DNA of 64,000 nt from Zygnema cylindricum (Eukaryota > Streptophyta > Zygnematophyceae > Zygnematales > Zygnemataceae). The number at the start of each line of letters is the position of its first letter. Within the stretch, counting starts at the first letter, position 1. Under the pieces are notes generated by a model. That model was not told the origin of the DNA. It did no database searches and saw nothing but the letters and a program-made list of their open reading frames with translations. The position numbers and the translations under genes were made by a program. This document shows, piece by piece, positions 47,156 through 58,923 of this stretch. The stretch covers positions 65,295 to 129,294 of the forward strand of contig JBBHKE010002620.1 of the NCBI GenBank assembly GCA_037447655.1, in the 5' to 3' direction.

Positions 47156-50100
47156 CTATCTTTTCTGCCAATTTAAAGAGATAGTTTTACAAAAGTGGAA
47201 ATAGATGCAAGAGTCATTTTGGAGAAAGAATGTCAATGATCGCACAGTTTCTGTTGGTCTTGCCTCAACAGTTTTTCCATACCTTCCGAAAGCATGACTG
47301 GTTTTGCTCCGATTGTCCTCCATTTTATCCAAAGAAACATTCTTGGAAGAAGATGACCCATATTTGAAAAAACCTAAAGATGATTCAAACGCATCCAAAG
47401 CTTGATGTCCTATTTTGCGATATTCCCGAACATGAGAAACGTCGGTGGAAAAGCTCTGTAAAGCTGAAAGGTTTGAAATCAAACTAGAATCTGGTGCAGG
47501 ATGTTTTGCAGTTTGACAAGGATAAGAAAAACACAAAAAAAAAAAACTGATGAGTATATGAGCACTGACCTTGCCACAAAAAAACAAGCAAAGTTTGATA
47601 TCCATAGCTGGATATAAAAAACATATTTTTTAATGTGAAAAAATGGTCTGGAAACACTGTAGCTGGTAACCAAGTGTTATATGAGTATTTAACCGCAAAA
47701 TGAGCAGATAATATGGGTCACCAGACATACTGTTGCAATAAGTTTTCGCACACAAGTACTACGTAAAAAACACTTTTCAAGGACCTCTAGATCCATGAGG
47801 TTTAAACAGCATCATTCCAAGGGGAGGAAATACTACTAGGAATTTAGAAAAGTATGTATTCCTTTTAACAACATATGCTGACTGAGATGCATGCCTCACC
47901 TTCAGAACAGATGGTACTTTGGTCCTCAATATGGTCGGCAGGATAGACATCATCTACCAAAACATCTGATTCCTGAGAAGAAAAATCGAGAAAACTGTAC
48001 ATTAGCGGTGATTATAACACAATAGAAACACAATTCCCAGAAATTGACCACCTACCATCTTATATCCTACCTGGATACCAATCATCTTGCTTATAGGCTA
48101 ATCGCACCAAGGAAAATTACGCAGAAAGATGTACAATCACTCACATTTTTCTGACAAAAACGTGAGTAGCTTCCAAGAGAGTGACCGCCCTACGACTAAT
48201 CAATACAAGATATTAAAATGCAGGGCTTGAAGGAAGACGATAAGCTGGTCTATATTTTATAAATAAAGAACTTGCAAAAAGTCTATAGCTGGGCCCTCTT
48301 TGTCTTTTGTTCTCGTGTATGCGAATCGAGGACAAAAAACTACCCTAACATACATGGAAGTATAAACAGGGTCAACAGGACAACACAAAATGATTTCTCT
48401 AGGTTCTGTGTAAATAATGGAAATCCATAAAAGATTACTGCAAAGTTTAAGAGAGTATTGGACGTGGCGTCGCTCATAATTGACTTTTCAACACCAATAA
48501 AAAAAGAAAAATCACCTTGCCTTCTGTGTTAAGTCAGGAATGTCCCCATAAGTCATAAGAAATAGTGAGCAACTTTGGATATTCCCCCATTCCACCAGAT
48601 GCTAAACCTGATATTTTACCATTTTAAGGTTTTTTAGGGCTCAAACAAATCCACATGTTTCAACTTTTACAACAACCAAAGATTGCCAAACACAAACAAC
48701 AATTTCCAGAAACAGTTGGATTCAGTATCAGAATTTTGCTTACCCCAAAAGACCCAGAAGGATTAATAACATCTGGAGAATCTGTACGGAACGGGTCCCT
48801 CAAAGCCGTATCTCCCAAGTCAAGAACGTCCAAAAAAACGTTACCGGCTTGTTTACCACAAGAAGCTATTTCTGGTGACCCGAAACTATTTTCGGGAAAA
48901 GAGTTTTTTGAATCTTGAGAATATTGGTCACGCCATTCAGGACTAAGGGAGAGGGGAAAGTCCAAATTATCTGTCACAGCTTCAGTATCGAGCCGAAAAA
49001 TGTCGAAGGAAGGTGGCTTACAACCTGCAGTTGAAAAAGGCAGTAGGACGTGAAAAAAAAAAAAACCTGGGGCATTGATTAAATAAAACGGGTGTTAAAT
49101 TTTTTTAAGTACGCAAAATTTACTAATTTAATTCAAATTTTACAAATTTCATACGACTGTTACAAATTTACTTCAGACTAAACTTAACCAGAAAAACATA
49201 CGATACGAGCATACACCGCCTCCCTTTTTACTTCGGTGTAATAATACTTTTGCTATCGATATTTGAAAAGCAGTACTTGAATTGCTTAATAATTTTGAAA
49301 AAACTTAGAAGTATAAACAATTTGCCAATCATTAATAGAAAATCAAACAGAAATAACTTTTAATGAAAAAAAAAAGTTATTGACAGTACACAGCCAATCG
49401 CTATTAGCGTAGAAGTTTCTTTAGCGTACATGAAAAATGACCGTGGTTTACGCTAATTAAGGATTTGAAAATTTTGAAAAAAAACATACATTCTAATTGT
49501 TTAATAATTCTAATTTGGGTCTTTGAAAAAAAAAAATGTCGGTCGCAAACATGCTTACACTAATATAGGTATTCGTACAAAATCTGACAAATCGTACACA
49601 AATCGTACGTTCACACAGTCGAAACGTGGTTGCTGGACGAATATGTGCGAACGTGATATTTTACAACCCGATTATATCCCCTTTTTAGAGCGCACATTCT
49701 CATGCGTCCGCGGTTACTAAAACTCATTAATTACACTTTTTCACTTAAAAAGGTACAATTTTGTACGGTCTGACACTGTCCGTACACCACACTAATTAAA
49801 TGATGACGTACTTCCGTTTTGTACGGTACTAAAAAATTAACCCTAAATAGAGTAAAGAAAAAAATAGAATGAACTACGCTAATGGAGAATAAAAAAAAAA
49901 AAAAGCGGGACGGAATTAGCGTACACAACGCTAATAGCGATTGGCGGTGTAGTTCATTGAAAGAAATAACTGTTGAACAATTTTCAGCAATTGCATAATC
50001 GGACAACAAATTGAGGAAATCAAACGCAAAGAAAATAATTTAATATTTATGCTTGATGATTTTGTTTTTTTTAGTCATATGCATGACCGGTGAGTACTCC

Positions 50101-53100
50101 TTAAATGAAAAAAACCTAAGAACTTGAAAAAAAGTTTCGTTCAAGAATGAAAAAATATCGTTTTCAAGAAAAACAAAAAGACAAACATTACTTGTTTCAA
50201 ATCAACATTACAAAAAAGAAAATATAAAAAAAATCAATAAAGAAGCTTCTATTTTTATTTATCAAAAGTAGAAGAAATTTATTAATTTTAACAAACAATT
50301 GCTGACAGATGTAAAAGTAAAGATTATTCAAATAATTGTCCTGCTATTCCTTGAAAGTAAATAGTAAAAAATGGTAAGAAAAATGGTAAGTAAATAGTAA
50401 TGGTAAGAAAGTAGAAAGAATTGATTTTTATGAATTAAGTCTGTTGGCAATATTGCTCTTTTTATCACTGATACAAGCAAAGCCTGTGCAGGAGAAACGT
50501 TTGTAGTAATCAACAACGAAAAGGTTATCAATGAATTAGCAACCAAACAAAAGAAGCAAATAATTGTTTCTGCAGAAAATGCTTCAGTAAAATTTGACAC
50601 CAAGCAAAAACAAACTAATATATTTCTCGTTGCGAGAACTTTGTGTTTATGAGGAGAAGCAGCAATACTAATAAGGGTTATTTTAGTCGGCAAAGGAACT
50701 AAACTAAAAGCGAGATTTTTTTTTCTTTTTGCTGTGATTCGTTTATTCGGTCGACAATTATTTTGATGTCAGCTTCTACTTAGCTACATCGAAGCCTTCA
50801 ATTCTAACGTTAAGTTTTTGCATATTGCTTATATTAATTTAAACTTGATATTTGTACTTAAGTAAAATGAAAAACCACATCATTTCAAAAAAATTCTTTA
50901 TAACTGACATATTTATTTTCTCCTCTGCTTATTTTATCCAATTTTTCTTCCATGGAAGAAGTGTAGGTTTCATTGATAAGAAAACCTAAGTTACTTTTAT
51001 GAGTCCATAGGAATTAAACTACCATTTTTATCACATAATACGTAGTTCCTTTTAATAAGCACAGCGCTGAACATTTTATAAGAAGAAGGACCATTAACAC
51101 CTAATTTTTCCAACTTTTTCACTAAAGTTCCTTCATAAAAAGGTTGTAATTTTTATTTAAATACTCTTTGGTTGAACTAAACAAATAAATAAATTTTCAA
51201 TAGCAAAAAAATAAATATCTTCTAATTTGTAACGAGTTTTATAAAAAGGAAAGGGACAAACACCAAATAGCTCAAACCGTTTTAATTTGCATTTTGTTGA
51301 TATGATTCAATTTACGTAAGTCAAATTAAAAATGCCTTATACGGCTTCATTTTGTGCACGTTAGAACTATGAAAAATCCTTAGACAAAACTGGGAGCTCT
51401 TGACAGAAGCTTTCAGCAAAATTATATGCAGTCCTGGACTGCTTTCTCTGGTTTGCTATGTGCTGTCATGATGTTTGATACAAAACCAAAGCATTCAGAT
51501 GATGTTTAGTGAGTGAAAGACTAGTTCTTGGAATGATGTTTAGTGACTCAAAAACTAAGAATCAAGCAGAGAAGCATACCATCTAAAGATTTGCTGCGTT
51601 TCCTTGGTTGATGCCATCCGTTTTCCTGGCAAAACAAAGAGTACAATGCCCCAAATGAGGGAGACAGCCTGTTAACAGCCATGACCATGTGAGCAGCTTT
51701 CACAAAAGTTTAGTGGTTTGTTAAAAAGCCGACATTTACTGCATTATCATAATTACAAACATCACACAAGGGAGTGAATGACAGCCAATCAGGAAGAGCA
51801 TCTCACAGAAATGACAAAATTTCTGCTGTAGAAAATAAAATCCAGCCAAAGAATACTGAACAGATTGTGCTTCGGAAGGATATATTACATCGTCGAAACC
51901 TGAAAAAATAACAGGATGCGCCTTGACACGCTTCACTACCTTAAAAACAAGGTATCAACTTTCAATTGCCATGATGCCAACGATTCAATACATATTAGGC
52001 AATCAAGATGTCTCAGTATGAACGGCTAAAGGAAGTCGTTGAACACTCTAGATCCACTAGTGAATGAAAAGACAGCCATACAAACAGACAAGGTCAATCT
52101 GGAGGTTGATGCACAGACAAATAAAAGATTACAAAATTCGCCTATATGAGCCAATGAAAATGAGACATATAGGGCAAATGTAGTGTCCTACTTCCAGATT
52201 TACAAGCCAAGATAATAAATTTGCCATAAATTGCAAAATTGGTTACCTGACAAAATAGCAAGAATTGAATTCATATTCTTTGCACGTGTCATTCAATAAG
52301 CAGTATTTGTAATGTAGACTCAATTTCGGTCAAAAACTATAGATCAATGTATAATTAACTCCAGTATGATGTGTACAACATGTGAAAATGAAGAAGCCCT
52401 GATGCTCAAGTTATTTGGAAAAGAAGTAAAAAACAAAAGCACCCATCTCGGATCAAATAATTTATTCTTTCAGTAAAACACACAGTAAATGAAAGGGGTA
52501 CCAGTCAATAATTTGATAAACGACAGAGAGCATCAGTTTAATGCCGTTCTTGCAGAGTCCCAAGAAACTTTTCGATCAGAGAGGTTAAAAGATTGAAAAT
52601 GGAGGAGAAAGAGGAAATGTGTGCACACCTTTTGCAAGCTTGGAAAGTCAGTTGCTTCAGTTGAAGTGTTCAATCTGTCAAATATGTCACAGGAACTGCC
52701 CGACATCCTGGGATTACTCTCCTTGGAAAATTTTGGAGAAGGAGAAGGCAATTCTTCAGAACCCGCAAATGAATCTCCACTATCGGATGGAGGAGATGGC
52801 AGAGAGCTTTCATCCATAACCTTGGTCGAGTCTAGCCCATTCGCAGGTTGGAAAAAATTCTTTAAGAGAGAGGGAGATTTTTTCTGTTTTTGGTCTTTGA
52901 CCCCTAAATGTACCGGTCGAGGTGGGACAAAAGTCCTCTTAGCAGCTGCTGAAACTGGTACTGTACCACAAAACGAAATGCACATAATAGGCTTTAAGGT
53001 TTGCTTTCATCCAGAATGATAACCAAACTTATCCGCGTTTGAAAATGTCCACATTACAAGTACAATCCTCCCTCAAACAAGCAGGGAGACCGAACATACT

Positions 53101-56100
53101 GAGAACGAGATTTACATGTTGCCAAGCCTAAAGTGAATGATCTTGTGCTGACTTAAGAATTGAACGAACCACAGTCTGGTTAAACTACTGAAAATTTCTC
53201 ACGTTTTCTAGTGAAATCCGAGTCAGGCGCTGGGCTGACATCTTCCAGTTTTAAGATAAAAACAACTTTCAGACTGACAATAAGAAAGCCCAAAAAATGC
53301 AGGCCACTACATACCAAAATATTTTGAAAGATCGTTCTTCTGAAACGGCATGCTAATCTTGCGTTTAGACGGAATCCGTTTCACATGTTCAGGTAAGGTT
53401 TTGCATGGCATTGCTGCAGTTGCTTTCGGACATTCTTTCTGCCAAAGCATATTATCAAAGTTCAGCAAAAATGTGCACACTTCCATACAGCACGCAAGAA
53501 AAAATGGTGAATGAACATTCATTGTGAATATGCAGAGCCTATGAGGCAAAAACATCGATCTAAACACAAGGAGATTTAGTTAATGGATTATTTACTAATT
53601 TAAGCTTACAATTAGTGCTTACAAGTATTTACTAAAAAAAAATCAGAATCGATCAAAGAAATGATACTAGGCAACGATTCCCAGGGCTGGTGGAAGAAAT
53701 CTATAATATCCAGCTAGAGTCTGAGAAATTATGAGCCAAAGACAGCGCATTACAAGTTATCGGTACTGAATGAATTCAAAACTTAAAGAGGGAGAATCTG
53801 CAAAGGCATAGTGATGATCACACCTTAAAGGGCTCCAATGTAAGTGGATCAATTTCACCATAGGCAACCCCTCTTGCTAATTCGACAGCAAGGTTTGTGT
53901 CCATAGTTAAGACTATCCACCAGAACCAGTCGCTATATCAAACAATATTGTTCAGCAAGTTTAAGAAAAACGCTACCATAATGTGAAATTTGTTGATCAG
54001 TTGATGCAACTTGTTTGCAATAAATAACATGGCCCAGTCCGTGTGAATTCAGGTAATATTAACATCCACATTTTCACATACATATTAATGGTATTCTTTT
54101 GAGAAACCAACTGGAAAGCACAACCAACATTTCTTTCTCCAACAAACAAAACTGACTCTTGTCAAAGGATATGGGCCAACAAAGTCAAGATCACCGTGCT
54201 CAGATTCAAGTGGATGAAGGTGGACCATTTCTTGGGTTTTGGGGTTAAACACACGTTGATGTCGGAAAGTAAGTATTGCCTTTTCAAAAGCGTCTTCATA
54301 GCCCTTATCTATGGGTACGCCGCTGAAGGTCAGGTTCTTAAGCACCTGATAGGTCAACAAAAACAAAGGATCGTCCTCATGAAATACCCCAGATCAAAGT
54401 AAACGACACTGCCCATCGCTATTAAAGTCAATAACTCTAATTCTGTCACATGTATTTTTGACCCGAAATCATAAAAGAGTGTTTATAACTTTACTTAAGT
54501 GGCCTATAATGAGCCACGTTGCAAAGCATAATATAGTGTAGTTAATACCAATACCGCTTTAGCACTTATATTTCACTAACTTTAATAGCAATGTAAGGTG
54601 CAGCAATCAATTCCGATCTTACAGCCCATCAAGTTTAAAAGAAACATGCCTGCAAACATAACTTTGACTGTATACATTGCAAGCAACAAAAGCAATACTC
54701 CAAACGAGGTGCAGAATTAAAGAACTGAGGACTCAAAAAGGAAAGGTCCATTTTCTGTCACCCACACCTTCTTGTAGCATCTGAGGCGGCGCATAAGAGC
54801 ATGGGCTTTTTTAACACCTAGCCCAGGGATGGATGGGAGATAATCGCAACCACTTAATATGCACATTTCGAGCACCATCTGCTTTGTAAAGTAAGTAAAA
54901 TTCAATTCTTTACTCTTTGACAAGTCGTCATACTTCACCTCCATCCCTTGACCACATCGGTCCATCTTGTACAGCATCTGCAAGACTAGCCCATTTTATT
55001 GACATGTTAAAGAGAAGCCTAGTCCATTTGTACTTCTGATGTGCAAGCATTTTACTGAATGTGGTTACCCCGTATTGCACGTGCGTTCAACAGTTAGATA
55101 TACATGGAATAAAAGATTATCACATATAGTGTTCTATATGTTTTCGCACATTTAGACTATGTTGCAAGTGGCAGGGTTCCATCTACAGCAAGGTGGCTAT
55201 CGACTGCAAATGCGGGCAAATTTATAACCTTTCTCAATTGCAAAATATAAGGTTAGTGAAACGGAAACAAAGGCATCACACTGGGCAGGAAAAATTAAAC
55301 CATACCCGAGGGCAGCCGTAAGGGATCATATCAGAATCCTCTGTAATAACTGAGTAAACATGCCCATAAATTGCTAAGTATGCCATTTGTGCATCTGCTT
55401 CATATGGAGCCACAAGGAACTCAATATTTTGCTCCTTCAAAACCTGTATTAAATTAAAAGCTATTGTAGGAGTAATGTCGACAGCCTTTTGATAGTACTC
55501 ATAAGCCAACCGGTGGTTTCCTGAACGATCGTGCTCCACAGCCCTCTCTAAGTATTCTCTCCGTGACCTACATCCAACCATCTTCTCCCAGTTTGTCACT
55601 AATTTCCACATTAATATTTTCAGAGAAATGTTAATTGTCAATCGTTACTTGTTAATGTCCGCAGAATAATTAATAACCTAATTCACAATTGTGACTGCAC
55701 TTTGACGATTTCAGTTGGTTGTCAAGGAATAACGGACTTCCTTTTTCCTACAAATGGTCAACCGCATTTGGTGGTTGTTAAATACATAAAAATATAACTC
55801 AAACAGAGATAGTACATAAACTAACAAAATTTGTCACGAACACCAAATAAATGAATTATTTAATATTTATTGATTTACGTATGTATTCATTTCGTTGCTT
55901 CTTTAATATTTATATAATTGTATACATAGCAAATTATGTATCCAGAAGTTACCTGTTCCTTTTGGTTTCCTGACCAGCTTTCATGGGAAGAAGACCTCCA
56001 TCAAAAACCATCACTGGAATAACACCATGGTACAAAAGGAGATTCACCTTGTGCATACAATATTGTATATATCTGGAACCAGGAAAAGCCACCCCTCACG

Positions 56101-56477
56101 ACCTCAAGTTAGCTTGGCATTCTTGAAACCTCATAACATGTAATTTTGAATAATATAAAGTTCCTATGCTTTTCTGCTCAAATTTTAAAATTTGCACTTT
56201 TATAACCTCGTCAAGATGGGATTTTGACAGTCGGCATGAATCCTATAATTTTATTCTCGAATATACTCGGTGTTTAATGCATAAACGATGCTTAAAAAAC
56301 CTAAAAAAGTACATACTTATCAGTGGGCTTCCCCTCTACGAGCTCTTTGCTGCAGGATAGAGCACCCTTATGGAGCCAAGAATAAGTATCCACCGCCACT
56401 CTTTTCCCTGCATATTCGCTAATATGAATAGAATTGGTAACTGACTTGAGTTGAGGCAGCAAGCCAGATATGCCCAT
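47156..56477 (-). CDS. EXO1: exonuclease 1, EXO1 (12 exons, ~741 aa)
   Basis: EXO1 is a 5'-to-3' exonuclease and flap nuclease of the Rad2/XPG family acting in mismatch repair, end resection and meiosis. Exons on the minus strand: 56477-56317, 56072-55953, 55567-55306, 54977-54768, 54345-54153, 53912-53824, 53438-53315, 52960-52629, 51625-51580, 49024-48744, 47972-47900 and 47490-47156. The N-terminus [10 protein letters not shown] is diagnostic. Active-site acids visible are D30 ([13 protein letters not shown]), D78 (VFDGG), E150 and D152 (APYEADAQ), D171 and D173 (TEDSD), and D226 (SGCDY). Near 378-386 QKNDLSKYF is a PCNA-binding-like motif, as in plant EXO1. PRKRSKS (about 504-510) looks like a nuclear localisation signal. 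The C-terminal half is low-complexity, as usual. The exon 5 donor is uncertain: the strong-looking GTCAGT at 54156 is out of phase with exon 6, and a weak GTTTTG site 4 bases on restores phase. Confidence 0.92.
49387..49951. mobile_element. TA-flanked TIR element in EXO1 intron 9
   Basis: Ends are TACACAGCCAATCGCTATTA and TAATAGCGATTGGCGGTGTA, near-perfect inverted complements. It is 565 bp and rich in GTAC words. It lies in the intron between exons 10 and 9. Confidence 0.8.
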
Positions 56478-56513
56478 GGCTGCTGTAAGCAACCTGAACA
56501 GAAAAAAGAGAAC

Positions 56514-56609
56514 ACCGCCTTATAAATTTTGAATCATTGTTCACGCGCGAAAAGGTGTGGAGAACCGCCTTATAAATTTTGAATCATAGTTCACGCGCGT
56601 AAAGGTATG
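56514..56609 (-). promoter_or_regulatory. tandem 50-bp promoter duplication upstream of EXO1 with E2F-type site
   Basis: Two copies of a 50-bp unit, at 56514-56563 and 56564-56609, lie 37-132 bases before the EXO1 ATG. On the gene strand each contains TTTATAAGGCGG (TATA-like) and a GCGCGTGAAC block. The proximal copy has TTTCGCGC (56545-56552), a consensus E2F site; the distal copy has the changed TTTACGCGC. E2F control of S-phase repair genes is established knowledge, but its use here is inference. Confidence 0.65.
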
Positions 56610-57046
56610 GGAGGTATGTACTGTACTGTAGCATCCCCATACTATACGCGTATTATAAGTGAAAATAAACGGTATAAGCCTATAGGGCGAGGTTTCCATC
56701 AGGAGGGGAGAGTAATGGTACGGAAACTTTTACTAGCAGTTGTTTTCAGGCACCAGTAAACTACACAGGACTATAGCTCTAGCATACGCGTTTTACTATG
56801 AGTAGTACAGTACATCGTCGATGGTATTTAGCGTGTAGACGCCGAATTAGTGTTCAACACGCTAAATACGATCGACGGTGTACCACGTAAACTTTTTTTC
56901 AGAAATTGAAAATCGTTAAAAATCCTGAAAGTGTATATGCCTCATTTGGGTGGTACACGTAGGCTTGTTTTTAGATATTAAGAATCGTCAAAGATTTTTG
57001 TAGCGTACAATTTGAATGTCAGATTTGTTTAAGCGTACTATCTCAG

Positions 57047-57757
57047 GGTGAACCCCCATCAGGCGAAAAGTGGGATAGTTTACTTGAAAAAGTGCATTTT
57101 CGTACATATCCAGCTCATTGCCGTACAGGGACGTACATTTTATTTTTTATAAAACATGATCGCTGGAGATTCGTCAAGATTCTCCAAAATCTTGGGCGAA
57201 AACGTCGACCGTCCGATTATGAGTTTTCGTAGCAAAAGGTCACTTCGTCCAGCGATTCGGAGGACACTAGCGAATCGCTGGACGTGTAAAATGTTTACGC
57301 GTGGAAAGGTCACGTACGAGCCGCGCACCATTGGACATTTGCCACGCGCCTTCGGACAGGTGGGAATCAAATCCAACGAAAACCACCAAAACAAATTTGT
57401 TGAAGAATGTGCCGTGACGCCTCCTCCACGATCCACTGACATCCGGAATTTGCGGCGCCACGACGAAACACGAACGACAAAACACTTACAAAAAACACAA
57501 AACACGAACGTACAAATTGTACATTCACGTAATTTAATTTTGCGGTTGGATTTACATATAAAAGTTTAAATATTGTGCTTTTGGAATCTTTGACTGCTCG
57601 TCGTCATTGCAGAAACCTACGTGCATCCAATCGAAAGAAAGCACGTACGCGATAGATTCCATTGCTGACACGACCTGATGGAGAAGTGAACGAATTATTA
57701 CTGCCAGTAATCGATTTCGTACGATTACTGTCGGCGCCTGATGGAGAAGCGGCCTCA
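57047..57757. mobile_element. family E element, copy 2
   Basis: It begins GGGTGAACCCCCATCAGGCG and is collinear with 41001-41745 through CTGGAGATTCGTCAAGATTC, ACGTGTAAAATGTTTACGCG and GGCGCCTGATGGAGAAGCGG. A stretch of the first copy is partly missing here and vice versa. No transposase. Confidence 0.65.
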
Positions 57758-57858
57758 TTGTACGAGTTTTGTTGTAAAGAAATTATTATATTAAATTAAC
57801 TCTTTCTAGGTTCAAGGGCCTAATGCCAACAGAAATTAACGTTAATTTATATGATATA

Positions 57859-58637
57859 GGGTTTGTCCCCATGTACTTGTAACTTAGCGAACTTACTTTG
57901 TATTTTAGCGCGAATCCGGCGGACCCGCTTTTCAAGTGTCCCTATGTGTAAGAACGTATCGTAAGTTACGTTTGTGACGATTGTATACGTCGACAATACC
58001 TGTGACGGTTGTCAACGTCTACAATCTGTGTTGTCGGACGTTATTTTTTGGAACTGCTTGTGTGACGTCGCATGTCTTACCGTGACATTGTAGACTTACC
58101 GCCTTCCACCCTGTACCGTTTCACGGTTGAAGAAGTTGCGCTTTGCCTTTGCGTCTCCTGTCCGGTCGACGTGAAATGGCATCGGAATTTCGAGACCCCT
58201 GCAAAAAAAAATTCCGTACTGGACGAAAACGGACAAAACCAAACAAATTCTGTAATTTTCTTCGTCGCATTAAATGCAAACGGACAAAACATAGCGACTT
58301 CCGTACTTTCCTTTGTCTTTTGAAATCGTGTGAAATACTTCGAAAATTACGGCACCTGCGAATATGTGTTCCTATTTGTTTACATAAAATCCCTAGTTTT
58401 AAAACACATCGCGCATGTGTTTTAAAGATAAGGTTGAAGATGACGTTTTTTGTCGTCGAAGTGGGTCGAAAATCACAAGACGACAATTTTTCGTACATCC
58501 TAAGTTCGAGGGTGACGCAAATTGTACTCTACAAATTTGCGATTCCTTCGTACGGTTGGAACTCAGGCAGTACGACGCTAAGTTTTACAGGAAAACGACA
58601 GAAAAAAACCCTTACTTATGCACATGGGGACACACCC
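57859..58637. mobile_element. PIF/Harbinger-like TIR element (family A), copy 6, full length
   Basis: Ends are GGGTTTGTCCCCATGTACTT and the inverted CACATGGGGACACACCC. ATA occurs on both sides (57856-57858 and 58638-58640). It is about 779 bp and collinear with copy 3. Confidence 0.85.
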
Positions 58638-58923
58638 ATAGTTTGTGTTCACATGGTTGACGTTTAAACGTGTGAGAACAGGTTCGCGCGATTTTTCCCA
58701 ACCTTTAGCATTGTACTATAATCAAATCTGAGTGCGCTTTCCACTTTTCCAGTGTCGATGCACTCACTTTCACGTGTCGACGCCATCATCTGACACTTTT
58801 TTCTGTACGTCTGCATACAACGACCACCTTAGTACGGACACACATTATGTGTGACATTCCGTACATTACACTATTTAAAAACAGTCTAAAATAGTAAAAT
58901 TCTAAATTATAGTAATTGTCTTA

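Noticed and set aside
50328-50693. 121-residue minus-strand frame called as a gene
   Set aside because: No family recognised, AT-rich intron context, no splice or promoter support; kept only as a finding.
54156-54345. EXO1 exon 5 ending at the better-looking GTCAGT donor
   Set aside because: It puts exon 6 out of frame with every available acceptor, so the weaker donor 4 bases on was modelled instead.
58143-58667. 174-residue plus-strand frame, with relatives at 16909-17289 and 43601-43879
   Set aside because: The similarity between copies follows the DNA of family A elements, spans their terminal repeat, and is read in several frames equally well; no transposase motif.
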